From assembly GCA_032433595.1 (NCBI GenBank), contig JASWJB010000117.1, forward strand, positions 1 through 64,000: a stretch of DNA of 64,000 nt, written 5' to 3'. The translations under genes were made by a program, and so were the position numbers. Below, piece after piece: positions 33,115 to 44,228 of this stretch (positions are counted from its first letter, which is position 1; each line of letters begins with the position of its first letter). This DNA is from Conoideocrella luteorostrata (lineage: Eukaryota > Ascomycota > Sordariomycetes > Hypocreales > Clavicipitaceae). Below the pieces are notes generated by a model, which had not been told where the DNA came from, did no database searches, and saw only the letters and a program-made list of their open reading frames with translations.

Positions 33115-34895
33115 TCACGCAGCGGCCGCACTCAGCCTCTTTGCTATAGGCTCAATCACTGCGTTTTCGCTTGGTTCGAGCTCCTCCTTCATCTTTTCTT
33201 CGCCCTCCTCAACCCGCTCTTCTACAGTCTTACCAAAGTTCTCGCCCACAAAATCACCCATACCAATCATATCGACCCATTTCCACTGATCAACCACATC
33301 ATTGCCACTTCTATCAAAGATAGCCTTGTCGTCTTCAATGCCATCATGAGTAGCTGGTACTCCTCCGGTCTTGGCGGGTGCGCTTAGTTTGTCTACAGCG
33401 GCGCCTTCGACCAAGTCGCCCGCATAAGTACGGGCAACCGGAATGTCATTCGCTCTAAAAAGTTGAAGCTGCGCCCGGAGGTTGAGACGAAGTGCTCGCT
33501 CGGGTTGCTGGGCGTCGAAAATCTTCTTGGTCAACCATGGGAAGAGGATGCCGAAGTCCGATTGGCTCAGATGCGCCGAGTTCACGACATAAAAGAAGTT
33601 AGGCTCCGGAAGCTTTATGCCGCTAGGTCGCTCATAGAGTTGGGGCGTAACAGTCTTGCAAGTTGGGTCCGGTGACAGGAGTTTGGCTTTGACGTGCAAG
33701 TGCTCGGTCCAATTATGGAAGGCTTCGGACTCAACGGCTAGGAGAGCAGCGCCTCCAGGTGCCGACGGAACATCGTCGTAGATTGGAAGGGGTAAGTTGA
33801 AGAGCGGTGCCGAGTTAGGTGCGATCAGCGGTAGACACCACATATCTAGCAGCATGGTGACATTCTTTTCCGTGATTTGCTTGCGAATGTTACTGTCCTT
33901 GGCGGGCGTAAAGAGAGGCTTCTTGATAGCCGCAACTTCGGGAACATCAGCGTAGTAGTTACACTTGAGGAACTGGTGCACGGTTGCAGCGCCAAAACTG
34001 TGTCCTCCAAAAATGATATGGCCAGGTTCGTGCACATCGAGGTTTCCAATGAGCTGCTTGAGAGTTGGCGTCGTTAGATTCATGTTTGTAAATGGTCTGC
34101 CTTCATCAATGGCGAGAATAGCATCATGGATTAGTCCAAGCTCCCAAAGTCGAATACGCAGCTGCGCTTCGCGAGCCTCGTACACTTCAGGCGTAACCGT
34201 GTGTGCAATCCGGTTGTAAGGGACAATGCGGCGGGTGTGCGAGGAGAAGAAACGACTGGGTTGGCTAGCAAGTCGGATGAATGACACGACGGCGCTTCCG
34301 TCTCGATGTTCAGGGCAAAAGACGACAACGCCATGGGAAGCCAGCGACCCAGCTATGTACGAGTAAGAATTTCGACCGCCCCCCAGTCCGTGGGAGAAAA
34401 TCATGGTTGGCCATCGCTTGGTCTCGGTGTCGGCCGCAGCAGCCTCTGCATTCTTGTGAGCGGGTATTGTCGTGTAGTGCAGGTGTCGCGGTAGAAAACT
34501 GAACGCAGTCGCGGTTAGTCCATACTACTTGTTGCCGGCATCTATCTCCTAATTCCTATGGCCGCTACTTACGAGAGAATGTCGGACAAGGTTGGCCCAA
34601 TGCCAACGAACTTGGTATATGCGGAGACATGGTGTCGCTGAGGATTCGGGAGCCAGGTAATAGGCTTCTCGTTCGATCCGGCCACTGCAGGATAAAACAC
34701 CCTGAATTGCACCGTAGGGATGTCGGCCGCGTTGTCCGGCGCAGGGCTGGGCGGGTTCAAATCTGTCACTGGGATTTCAACATCAACAGTGCCGACCTTG
34801 TATGGGCCAGTGAAGTCTGGAAATGCCGGGACAGGGCTCAATCGAGACAGATAGGAGGCAAGTTTGGACGTCGCCGCGGTGTCGGAAGCAGCCAT
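33115..34895 (-). CDS. Platelet-activating-factor acetylhydrolase-like lipase/esterase
   Basis: Two exons, 34895-34573 and 34498-33115, give 568 aa of alpha/beta-hydrolase fold. The N-terminal SRLSPVPAFPDFTGPYKVGT and QFRVFYPAV are typical of the PAF-AH/Lp-PLA2 family. MIFSHGLGGGRNSYS carries the oxyanion-side HG, VVFCPEHRDGSA follows, and the nucleophile Ser sits in GGHSFGAATVHQ. An Asp (LLDMWCLPL) and His (AFHNWTEHLH) later in the chain can complete the triad. The family hydrolyses short or oxidised sn-2 chains of phospholipids. The N-terminal coding frame stays open upstream of Met34895 to about 35020, so an extra 5' exon is possible. No clear signal peptide with the chosen start. The last 40 residues are Glu/Lys-rich. 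Confidence 0.88.
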
Positions 34896-36428
34896 GGCGA
34901 ATATAGCCCGCAATGCACCTCGAATGTCGTTTGCTGTTGCTTGTGCGCCGGTGTTGATTTCGCTTCCCAAAATACGGTGGTCGGCTGCAGCTTCTGCGAC
35001 GTCCAATAGGCAGTTTCAAACAGACATATGCAACAGTCGCTATAATAGCAGATGATACAAATATGAGATTGGATCGAATGCCCAAAGTAAGAGAGTAGAC
35101 GTGGAGTCGCTTTGTTGACAAGGAGCGGAATGCGAAATGCGAAACATGGAAAGGGGAATAAGGCCAAGGGTATGAACCTTGGCAAGGAAGTGGCTTTGTA
35201 TTTATTAGACGTTGTGAGGACACGGCGCAGACTTTGGCGCAGGTACGGAGTACAGGTACATCGAGTTACGACAGTTTCTGGTGGACAAAAAGTCCGAGGA
35301 AGCCCGGATTTGCATGGCTAGGTACTTCAGTACTTTAGTACTCGGGCGATATGATTGGTGGTAAGTGGTCCAGGCACAGCAAGGCACTGCGCAGTTTGCC
35401 AGTTCAGTGACGCAATGGCCACGCGAAAGCCGCTTCCTTCATCTCCTAAGCCACCATGGACGAGGGACTCCCATTTGCCGCATGCATTATTACGTGGTGG
35501 ACGCTGGGCTTTTTCCCAGCTCAATGTCTTGGTCGACTCGGTAGTAGATGACCAGCACTTGAGACTAGCAGCGCAAATTGTTTGTTAGAGATACCCGAGC
35601 GCAGACATGGTCACTGGCAAAAAAACCACACAATTGCATCTGTTTGCGACAAACGGAGTTCTAGACTTCTCCGAACCGCGAAAGTACCAATACGTGCTGC
35701 ACAAGCATCCGCTCCTAGTCAAAAGAAGAATCACATCACGCGATCTTGCCGTCGTCGTGGATGCCCAAATGGCTGCAGCATCCAGTCACAATTCAGCTTC
35801 GTGAAAAATTGTCCGTTCAGCGAAACGCTACATCTCGAGCCACTAAACTACTTCCGCGACCGAGGTCCAGCACTGCCGACAACTTAAACAATTTGTGCTC
35901 GATTAGGTAATTTGGCTCCCCGGAGACGCCGGGTCTTGTGGGGAGCGTCGAGGTGGAGTGGATTGTTTGACACCATCTCGTAACTCGCGCAGGACTCCAC
36001 TACGATGTGCCGCCGAGTGTCGGGTTCGCCAGACTTATACTCCATATTCGGTTCAGTATTTCTCTGGCCCATCTCCAGATAGTACAAGACAAAGTCTCAG
36101 GAGTGGTAAAGAATATCGACGAAAGGCGGTATCACGCCTTATTTGCGAATGCTAATTAGATACTCCATACAATCGGTAATAATCTACCCCGTACAGTGAA
36201 TTTGTCACGACGTGAGCAGCCATGGAGTTCTGATGCGTGCAGTGGAATGTTGTCCTTGATTTCTATATAATTTGGCGAGTAATATGACAGCTATTTATAC
36301 CTCAAATCCCTCTCTAGACGCCGTCAATCTAAGCATTTCCGTCAGACCTTCCTGAATTCATTGAATGCAGTCGGTTCCTATTATTCCTATCTTTCAGTTG
36401 TGGAAGGATTCGGCAGCTTGAGCTAATC
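34896..36428. other. Intergenic, no gene recognised
   Basis: The 5' side of the PAF-AH gene. One TACGGAGTA at 35244-35252. Other frames are short and without domains. Confidence 0.5.
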
Positions 36429-36916
36429 TGTCACAGGTTATAATATACAATAATTGCTGCGCAATTAGAGCATGTTCTTTTTGTGTTGACAGTTATGAGC
36501 CCGGTTTGCCCGAGTGGTATATAACTAGATATCACATCCACTGCGCCCCACACCTTGCAACCAACCCAGTTCGATTCCCAGAGAAGAACGCTAGCACGTT
36601 ATCTAGTACCTTCAGGGATAGCACATTTTCGGATTCTCAGCCACATTCAGGACAGTGCACCGACCGGCTAGGGCCACAAGGGCAGGAGTCACCGATCGGC
36701 TAGACAGGAGCCGCAGATTGACTGGAGCCACGAAGGCGGAAGCCACCATTACAGCACTATAGGGACATGAGCCGTACTATATCAGCTAAATATTCATCTT
36801 GCGTTGCGCTACAATACGCCACATGCAGTACCACAACACAAGCTGGGGGGGTGTGTCACAGGTTATAATATACAATAATTGCTGCGCAATTAGAGCATGT
36901 TCTTTTTGTGTTGACA
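36429..36916 (+). mobile_element. TRIM: miniature LTR element with tRNA-like interior
   Basis: Two identical 63-bp LTRs (36429-36491 and 36854-36916) start TGTCACAGG and end GTGTTGACA. The exact 5-bp duplication TAATC flanks the whole element (36424-36428, 36917-36921). Directly after the 5' LTR, GTTATGAGCCCGG is the complement of an initiator-tRNA-Met anticodon region (GGGCTCATAAC), the half-tRNA primer type used by copia elements. A G-run AAGCTGGGGGGGTG just before the 3' LTR serves as polypurine tract. The 362-bp interior has no protein frame, but has an A-box-like TTTGCCCGAGTGGT (36505-36518) and B-box-like GTTCGATTCCC (36569-36579) at tRNA spacing. Identical LTRs imply recent insertion. 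It must use enzymes of another element. Confidence 0.9.
36505..36579 (+). other. tRNA-like segment inside the TRIM (A and B boxes)
   Basis: The order and spacing of an A box (TTTGCCCGAGTGGT) and B box (GTTCGATTCCC) resemble a class II (Ser/Leu-type) tRNA gene, but acceptor and anticodon stems do not close well, so it is not called a functional tRNA. It could act as an internal RNA polymerase III promoter (inference). Confidence 0.5.
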
Positions 36917-38272
36917 TAATCTCTTGGCACCTCTTATTGTTGTCTATTTCCGCGCATCGTGGCTTGTGACTAGATTTTTAGCCCTTCCATTGTGAGCCAA
37001 AATGAGGCTTTTGCTAGCACCTAGAGCAATAGAAATATTCGTAATCCAAAAGCCTGAAGGGTGGAATTGAATTCCACAGGATTCCACGCAATTATACACT
37101 TGCACATGTGACGCCCTGTTGTGCCGTTGCGTGTGACAGAATTTCTTGCTTTGGCATCCTAGCCCGGTTTTTATCCTTCTTTTATTATATACCTATGCCA
37201 GCAGAAAGATGCTCGAGTTATCAGGGGTGTCTTGTAGAATTTTCACTGTTTGATTGCTCAAGGGAGATGTTTTCTTTGGAAGCAAAAAATTTTGCATCTC
37301 TTATAATATGTATTTTGTGGGCGGAAAAATGCCTCTTTGCTGAAAGGATTATTCTCGCGTGAGATTTGGACTTGACCAATTGGTAAAGTCAAGCAACTAG
37401 CTATAAGAAGGGCTCTAGCCCGGTTGTTCAAGTAGATCAACAAGTTTCTCCTTTCGTCCTCAGATTGTGTCTTTGTTCGGAGCCTTGCCGCGCTGCTTAT
37501 CTTAATTGAATTGCTTTACCGAAGTGTGCAGATGCCCGATAACATTTACCTGGGTAATTGAACTATTTAATCTTATATTACGTAAGGTCTCTACAAATTG
37601 ATCCGGGATTCTGGCAAGAAGAAGCGATGGGACTGCATCAACAGCACCGGCCTCGTCATTGACAGGTCTTGCTTCAGCTGCTGATTATAGGACACTGAAC
37701 ACTTGGGGAATTGGGGAGAGTGTTGGGCTCAAGGTGGTATGCGACGAATGGGCGCATAGTGAATAGATTCTCAGCTAGGCTCTCTAGGACATCCTCGGGG
37801 CAAAGTAAAATCCTAATCCTAATCCGGTACTTACAAAGGAGCCGACGTATTAGTCACCGATCAAGGAATCAACATTACAAATCATTCTCCGCAGTCCCTG
37901 CCTTTACGCGCGCGGATAAATATGGCGAGTCAGTCTGGGTTCAGTCCAAGGAGTATTTCAAAGCACTTGAGGATTTACACTGGGCGCTCCAGAAGCATCC
38001 CTCCAAGCGAAATACTTTGCCGCGCAGTATTAGCACAGTACTGTAAGTATCAGTCGCCTTATGTGGGTAACTAAATTATTCAGCAGTCCTAAATAAGATG
38101 ATAGCACAACTGCCGGATCCGGGGATCACTCCACAATCGGAATTGAGCAGGATGAAGTAGCTATTAGGAACTTAACAACCAGCCTCTTGATATGGATTTG
38201 TCAACAACAACCACAGACGGAAAAGGCCCGTGTCTGCGACAGTCCAACTCCCAAACTATAAGAACCGAACGA
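36917..38272. other. Intergenic, no gene recognised
   Basis: AT-moderate DNA with short frames only. Sequence just before 38273 (about 38190-38272) contains TEKARVCDSP in one frame and QLPNYKNRT in another, perhaps the worn 5' exon of the GST. Confidence 0.45.
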
Positions 38273-38993
38273 TGATGCGTAGTGAACAGAAGGTAAGACT
38301 TTCTTTTGCACGCATCCTACTCGTCATCTAAGTTTCTGTCCAGGAAGCTCCATATGATTCAATGATGCCTTTCGGACAAATTCCGGCATTTGAAGACGGG
38401 TCGCTCCGTCTCTATGGTAGGTCTCGACCACAAATCCTGCTAGTCAGCGATACCTTTACGGTGACAAATTCCTAAACAGCATGAGTAGAATCCAGAGCAA
38501 TCGGTCGCTACGTTGCGTCCAAATACAGAGGCCATGGGCCCGACCTAATTCCTGCTGTGAACGACTCGATGGGATGGGCTCTCTTGGAACAATTCGCGTC
38601 TGTGGAGTATTCGCAGTTTTTTGATGCTGCCCTACCAGTGTTGTGGCTGAAGGTTTATAACCCGTGAGTGCATTGATGGATCACTTGGTGCTTCTTCCCG
38701 GCTAGTCTGACTGAAGCGGGTTTAGTGCTCGTGGAATACCGTCCGATGAGGCGGCGATTAAGAGTAGCACTGAAAAGCTTCATGCCAAGATGGATGTTTT
38801 GGATCAAATTTTGGGCGGTCAAAAATATCTCGGCGGTCCCGACTTCACTATAGTTGATGCATTCTACATGCCAGCTGTAGATGCTCTATATCAAGCAGGC
38901 GAGAGTGAAGCATTTGAGCAGCGACCAAATCTCAGTTCTTGGTGGAAAACCGTTTCCCAAAGGGCATCCTGGCAAAAAGTCAGCACAATGTAA
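38273..38993 (+). pseudogene. Glutathione S-transferase, 5'-truncated
   Basis: Exons 38273-38292, 38344-38416, 38486-38663 and 38726-38993 join in one frame. The C-terminal end of the thioredoxin-like domain is present (PFGQIPAFEDGSLRLY, then VESRAIGRYVASKY), followed by the all-helical domain (FASVEYSQFFDAALP, MDVLDQILGGQKYLGG, FTIVDAFYMPAVDAL, RPNLSSWWKTVSQRASW). The usual first 45 residues, including the beta1-alpha1 segment that holds the glutathione-activating residue, cannot be found in one frame upstream. So it is either truncated, or has a worn first exon. A live enzyme would conjugate glutathione to electrophiles in the cytosol. Confidence 0.7.
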
Positions 38994-39960
38994 GGAATGC
39001 GTCAGAGAGAGAGGCTTTGGCTTTTGGTTCGCCTAACATAACATACTCCACCGGTGGTTTGGCGCGTATGTTGCTGTGTTAGGCCTCAGCGCGTATGTAG
39101 GTCGCTAGAACAGGCCGGCTGCAGGAGCCACCCCCACTACGCTGCAGATTCCCGGAACCACGTCGAACACCTCGTGACCAAATACGGATGGTTCACAGTA
39201 CTTCAGTGAACACTGGGTGAACCACGTAGGATATAGACATCACCCAGCGTTTTCACCTCTCCTAGATAGGTAGCTAGCCAGTCTTCAACACGATCATTTA
39301 CCTGAATTACTGATTCATCTAAATCATCCCCTGGTTACGATCCGCTGATCCATCACCAACCGTGACAATCACCCGCTCAGAGTGTGGACGCCCTGTAACG
39401 CCTGTCAACATAAACCACCGTATTCGCCTAGCTTAAATCGCATTACAAACGGAAGCTGCCTAAATAGGATATCTGCGCCGGTGATCCCAAAGTTTTCAAC
39501 AGCCACGAGGATAGTTCAACAGTACAGAGGCTCTGTGAGGCTACAATCGGGGTTTCGGAGCTAACGGAGCCAAGACCTCGAAGACCTCAGGCCGTCACAG
39601 GTGCAACTGGCTGGTAGACGCGATACTGGTTAATGTCTTCTACTCATAGAACTTTAAAAATCCTGCGGATCTAATTAGGCATCAAGAAAGCCCGATTCGG
39701 CCGCGAAATCAATCGCTGGGTAAATACGAACCTCTTTCGCGTAGTGGCCCGATTTTGCTGGACGGAAAATACAATCAACCAATCACATGATCATTCAAAG
39801 CTTCTCTATCCCATTTTGGTTCACGTCCACTCATGTATTAATAATGACTTTTAAGCAGTGACACCTCAACTTTCGTGTTGGCCGTGAAGGGGTCGACACG
39901 ATAGGGTTCAGCAGTGGACAAAGACATCCCAGCATGAGTCGTTTCCTAGTAAGATAAAAG
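38994..39960. other. Intergenic, no gene recognised
   Basis: Only short frames. No repeat boundary found except the LTR that begins at 39961. Confidence 0.5.
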
Positions 39961-40151
39961 TGTTCGAATCCTGCCGCCAAGCATATGGAGCGAGTCACGT
40001 GGTCACCTTTCGGCCACGATATTTATACGGCGATATCGAGCCTCCCACCTTGACATGTTTTCTTCTTCTTAGATAGACAGAGACTTATTCAATATATTGC
40101 ATTTTGAAGCCAACGATCTAGATCGCGGCACAACACCCTGTGCAACCCACA
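39961..40151 (+). mobile_element. Solo LTR with perfect target duplication
   Basis: 191 bp from TGTTCGAATCCTGCCG to CCCTGTGCAACCCACA, flanked by AAAAG on both sides (39956-39960 and 40152-40156). It contains GATATTTATACGG (TATA region) and GACATGTTTTCTTCTTCTTAG. It points toward the SnoaL-like gene and ends 89 bp before that ATG, so the LTR promoter could drive it (inference). Confidence 0.93.
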
Positions 40152-40240
40152 AAAAGGATAGTGAACTATTCATTTCCCACGAGGTTTCTTCAATATTACA
40201 CTCCCTTGATTACATTTGTGTACTTTACGGTCATTCTAAA

Positions 40241-40718
40241 ATGGCTCTACACAAGACCCTGGCAGCTTCCGACATCGTACGTCTTGTACAATCTTATTAT
40301 GACGCTGTCGACTCATTGGATCCCGATCGGCTGGTCGACACCTACTTAGACGACCCATCATCAATGGTGCAGTTCAACGCTGATAAGCCCATTCGTCACG
40401 ACAGAAGCCATTAAAGCCTTCACCACAGAATTTGGTGGTCTACTTTCTAGCATCAAGCACACAATAGTCGAAGTGTGGACGACGCCATTGATGGGCGGTA
40501 TTGTGCCGGAAAATTTGCTTCCTGGTCGTCCGCCATCATCGGTGACGGTTGTATCCACGGCGCTCCCAACTTTCACAATCGGTGAAGGAGATTCCATAAA
40601 GCGCATTCCGCTTCCAGCTACATCAATTTTCACAATCGATATCGCGTCGGGCAAGTTCATCTCTGTTCACAATATGTTTGATATTGGGAAGGTACATGCC
40701 GCGGTTCACGCTACATGA
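40241..40718 (+). pseudogene. SnoaL/NTF2-like protein with a one-base frameshift
   Basis: ATG at 40241 opens MALHKTLAASDIVRLVQSYYDAVDSLDPDRLVDTYLDD, a typical first helix pair of the SnoaL-like (NTF2) fold. The frame runs into a stop after 40410. If one base is skipped near 40395, the protein continues AIKAFTTEFGGLLSSIKH, VEVWTTPLMGG, ATSIFTIDIASGKF and ends at 40718, giving about 158 residues, right for a cone-shaped beta-sheet domain. No short splice can explain this. SnoaL folds serve as small cyclases, isomerases or binding proteins. Either a recent frameshift or a sequencing error. A solo LTR lies 89 bp upstream. Confidence 0.7.
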
Positions 40719-40889
40719 GCACGCATTATTGGCTATAGTATTATGTTCTATAGTGCTATGTCAAGAGTAGGACTGCCAAAGGTAGCAATGATAATGATAC
40801 TGCTGCTCGCAGGAAGCGGTATTTCAGAAGATTTAAGTTTATTCTCGTCTTGATCTAAGTAGGAAATTAAGAATATTGTCAGGACTGAG

Positions 40890-41387
40890 TGAAGCGCTCT
40901 CATTCACATTGGACCCGGGAAGCGAATAGAATCCGTATTCGGGCGCATTGGCCGCGATGGCGTACGCACTGAGAATGCCGCCAAACGTAGAGTACGTGGT
41001 CCGGGAAAGAAAAGGAAGAAAGCCGTCCCAAAATTTGGCACCTTAAAGGAGCCCCTGAGACGCGAGATCTTCGAATATACTGAACAGGATGCCATCCGAG
41101 ATTTCGGTCGAATGATTGACGCTTTTATGTCTCAATCAGTTGAAGCAGCTCAGCTCAACCAGATGGATTCTTGGGCTACTAAAATAAAATGCCACATAGA
41201 TTTCTGCGACAGACTGCAAGCCCAAGACAAACTCTCATCAATCAGGCAGGGCCTTAGTTCAGTGTCGATTCAACGTGCTTCTGTTAACTGCCGAGTATCT
41301 TCGCCTGAAGAAAAAGAGAAAGAAGGGAAGCGATCAAGCAACATTACATCAGAGATAAAAAAATTATTGTTTCTAATGCAAGCTTGA
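40890..41387 (+). other. Open frame fragment, unrecognised
   Basis: A frame of about 165 codons is open to TGA at 41385, with basic stretches (AAKRRVRGPGKKRKK), PLRREIFEYTEQDAIRDFGRM and SPEEKEKEGKRSSN. The first Met in frame is at 41112, late in the frame. Composition suggests a nuclear or DNA-associated protein fragment. No family recognised. Confidence 0.35.
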
Positions 41388-42218
41388 ACAGCTTATGGAG
41401 AAAGCATGAAGACGGTGATTGAAGATTAATCATCACCAATGAAGTTCTGCGTGTAGCACAGCAGCTGGCCAGTCTTCTCTACGTAGCGGAGTTACCCCCA
41501 GCCCAGACACTCCCCTGGGACACGTATGGGAAAGCCTCACGGTCGGCCTGCGTCACCACTCATGCTCACCAGTTAGGCAATCAGAATGTAATGAAGTGCT
41601 TACTGAAGGTACCGGAAACTCTGTTGTTTGCTTCCCTCCACTGACAAACGAAGATTTGCGCGTGATTCGTTACCGATGTATACTAGAGGGCTCTCGTTAA
41701 CTAATTACTTAGGTTTCGGACTAGGATATTAGCTATTATTTAAATAAAGGATAGCTATGTGATAGACTCGAGCTAGAAGCTCAGGTCATAAAAGGCACGC
41801 GGGGGATGTCTAGAAAGTAGCTAGACTAGTCTTACTTAGTAAATACTATATATTTTAGGGTTATACCTTAAGAATATATATAAGGCACAAATAAATAGCC
41901 CGCCTAATAAAGAAAATGAGACTCTCGAAACTCACCGAAGTAATTGTTAGTTCCGGATAATATTACCTATCTAGTTTGACATTTTCAATAGTATAATATC
42001 TATCAAGTTAGCTGGCTACGCTATTTCACCCTCCTCCCCTCCCTCCCCACTGCTGGGCATCGGCCATTCACCTTCATGGCATACTTAATATACCTAGGCA
42101 GCGTCCAGCCGGCGTTTGAACTCATTGTCTTCCTCTAAAGATATAATTAGCCAGAACATCGGTTTGTACGGATATTTGACGGGTAAATTGTTTCTGTGGA
42201 CCATTTTTTTATCAGCTT
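41388..42218. other. Gene-free, partly AT-rich stretch
   Basis: From 41690 to 41990 the DNA is rich in CTA/TTA/TAG triplets like other decayed repeat parts of this window. No terminal repeats were found. Confidence 0.5.
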
Positions 42219-42668
42219 TGTCACAAAATTCAGCAAAAGGTGAAGCTCCACACTAATAGCGTGAATAATGCATTTTATATAACCTGTGACACATCCCCCC
42301 CAGCTTATGTTGTGATGCCTCGTTGTACCATGTGTAGCACAACGCAAGATGAATTCTATCCAAGCCCTTGTAAAATACTGCCGCTATCATGAGCTTATGA
42401 GTCGGCTATGGTGCCTGTAGGTGCTGTAGGCCTGGGATCATGCCCTAGTCTGTCTACTTAATTCATTTCTGTGGCTTTTCTATGGTCTGTCTGTGCGGCC
42501 TCTGTGGCCTCTGGTTGGTGCCGAAAAACTGGTTATGTGGGGTCTCGAACACACGACTTCCGAATGTTTAATATCGACATCCGCAATTACTACCGTATCA
42601 CAAAATTCAGCAAAAAGTGAAGCTCCACACTACTAGCGTGAATAATACATTTTATATAGCCTGTGACA
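42219..42668 (-). mobile_element. Second TRIM element (minus strand)
   Basis: Two about 73-bp LTRs, 42596-42668 (5' LTR) and 42219-42291 (3' LTR), share GTGTGGAGCTTCAC and are about 93% alike by eye. Flanks AGCTT and AGGTT differ at one base, a worn 5-bp duplication. On the minus strand, AAGCTGGGGGGGATG precedes the 3' LTR, like the polypurine tract of the 36429 TRIM, and the preceding TTCATCTTGCGTTG is shared by both. After the 5' LTR lies another tRNA-like segment with a B box GTGTTCGAGACCC (complement of 42540-42552). No protein frame. Confidence 0.82.
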
Positions 42669-42924
42669 AGGTTCCTGAATTGGCAATTGCCGGTTAGCTG
42701 ACCAACAACAGGCCACATTGTGAACCTTATGGTCAGGGGTACAATAAACGGAACAACGAGGTCTATGTAGTCGGACATGGCCGCTTTCGATCACACCTCA
42801 GACTCACTTTTATCACTTTCCTGCTAACGGCCAGCGGTTCCCTCAGTAGAGAGGTCCCATCATCGCCGGAAAATCGCCAGCTTTTGAGATCGAAAACAGC
42901 GAATCAGCAGATTCTAAAGCCATC

Positions 42925-43707
42925 ATGGGCCAAGAATATTCTGTCCCCAAACCCGGGTCCAAAATCCAAGTCATCGGCGCCGGCCTCCCACGAACAGGGA
43001 CTGCTTCCTTCTCCCGAGCCCTCGAAATTCTTCTCAGTGGCCCGGTCTACCACGGTGGCACCCAAATCACCATCGGGCCGGAATACGAGATCAAGACTTG
43101 GATGCAAATCGCCTCCCAGTGGCCGTTCCGAGATGACACCACAGAGAAGCACAACATGAACCTCATTGCCGGTCGACTGGACGGATTCGTCGCCTCGAAC
43201 GATTACCCCGTCTTAGCTTACATACCGCAGCTGGTAAAGCTCTACCCGGACGCCAAAATAATATGCACCACTCGCGACGTCGATTCCTGGGCGAAGAGCA
43301 TGGATGCAGTCGCCAAGGCAGCATCGCAGTGGTACCTGCGGATCTTACTCCTGCCACTGCCATCGCTACGGTACTTTCCCAGTTATTGCAATGATATGGC
43401 CAAAGTATGGTACACTCTGTATGGAAAGGATGAGCCGACGGAGAATACGTATCACAGACATATGGAGTGGTTAAGGGATGTAGTTCCGAAAGAGAGATTG
43501 GTATTTGTCAGTGTCCAGGACGGTTGGGAGCCATTGTGTAAGGCTTTAGACTTGCCGGTGCCGGACATACCGTTCCCGAGAATTAACGACAGTAAGGCGA
43601 TTGATAATTTTGCGGCGAGGCAGGTTAAGAGGGCTTTGCTGAGGTGGGCACTGATGGTCGGTAGTGCGGTCGGCGTTGCGTTTGGTATCAGGTGGCTCAT
43701 GAGTTAA
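42925..43707 (+). CDS. Sulfotransferase-fold P-loop protein with C-terminal membrane anchor
   Basis: 260 aa, one exon. The N-terminal GAGLPRTGTASFSRALE is the 5'-phosphosulfate-binding loop of the fungal Sulfotransfer_4 family, and IICTTRDVDSWAKSM fits the 3'-phosphate-binding strand-turn. Family members are often labelled 'NAD-dependent epimerase' in databases, but no Rossmann GxxGxxG motif is present. LVFVSVQDGWEPLCKAL near the end is conserved in the family. The last 20 residues (LLRWALMVGSAVG...) form one hydrophobic segment, suggesting a tail anchor in an internal membrane. Reaction: sulfate transfer from PAPS to an unknown acceptor. The ATG sits 257 bp after TRIM2. Confidence 0.88.
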   Translation: MGQEYSVPKPGSKIQVIGAGLPRTGTASFSRALEILLSGPVYHGGTQITIGPEYEIKTWMQIASQWPFRDDTTEKHNMNLIAGRLDGFVASNDYPVLAYIPQLVKLYPDAKIICTTRDVDSWAKSMDAVAKAASQWYLRILLLPLPSLRYFPSYCNDMAKVWYTLYGKDEPTENTYHRHMEWLRDVVPKERLVFVSVQDGWEPLCKALDLPVPDIPFPRINDSKAIDNFAARQVKRALLRWALMVGSAVGVAFGIRWLMS

Positions 43708-44228
43708 ATCGCTTACGATGCATAGACAAGACGCTGAGTAAATAAGCTTACATAGCTGCCTCAGCCATGAAAAACATGATTGGCGACCAGAACGGTCAAT
43801 ACATGGCTTGTGTACCTCTAGCCGTTTCATGTCAGCAAAATGCAGAAATCCATCAAGGGGACGCATGTGCGCGTCAAATCAGAGTACAAACACCCCCCAC
43901 TTTCAGTGATTCCACATCAGGGTGCATTTCTAGAATTCACGGTTCCCCTCATGTTTGCACCTTCAACAGGTGCCAATTGCAACACAGCGAGTTAATTGGC
44001 CCCTCTGTTGCTTTAGAACTGGGGAATCTTAGGACGCTGATTGCTCAGCTGGGTAGCAGTCTTGCCCCGCACTTAGCAATTCGCGCCCTTCAGCCAGATG
44101 ACCCAATAGTCAATATAAGAGGGCAGCGGAATGCCGTCATGCCAGCTGAATTATCTTGGGCAAGGCTATGCCACATCATTTGATACTCCTCCTGAAAGAA
44201 AATTCAATTGTTCATCCTGGTATACACC
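43708..44228. other. Intergenic promoter region
   Basis: 521 bp between the sulfotransferase and PEP-mutase genes. Frames in it are without domains. Confidence 0.5.

Noticed and set aside
36505..36579. A functional tRNA gene
   Set aside because: A and B boxes are present, but acceptor and anticodon stems do not close properly and the segment lies inside a TRIM; kept only as tRNA-like.
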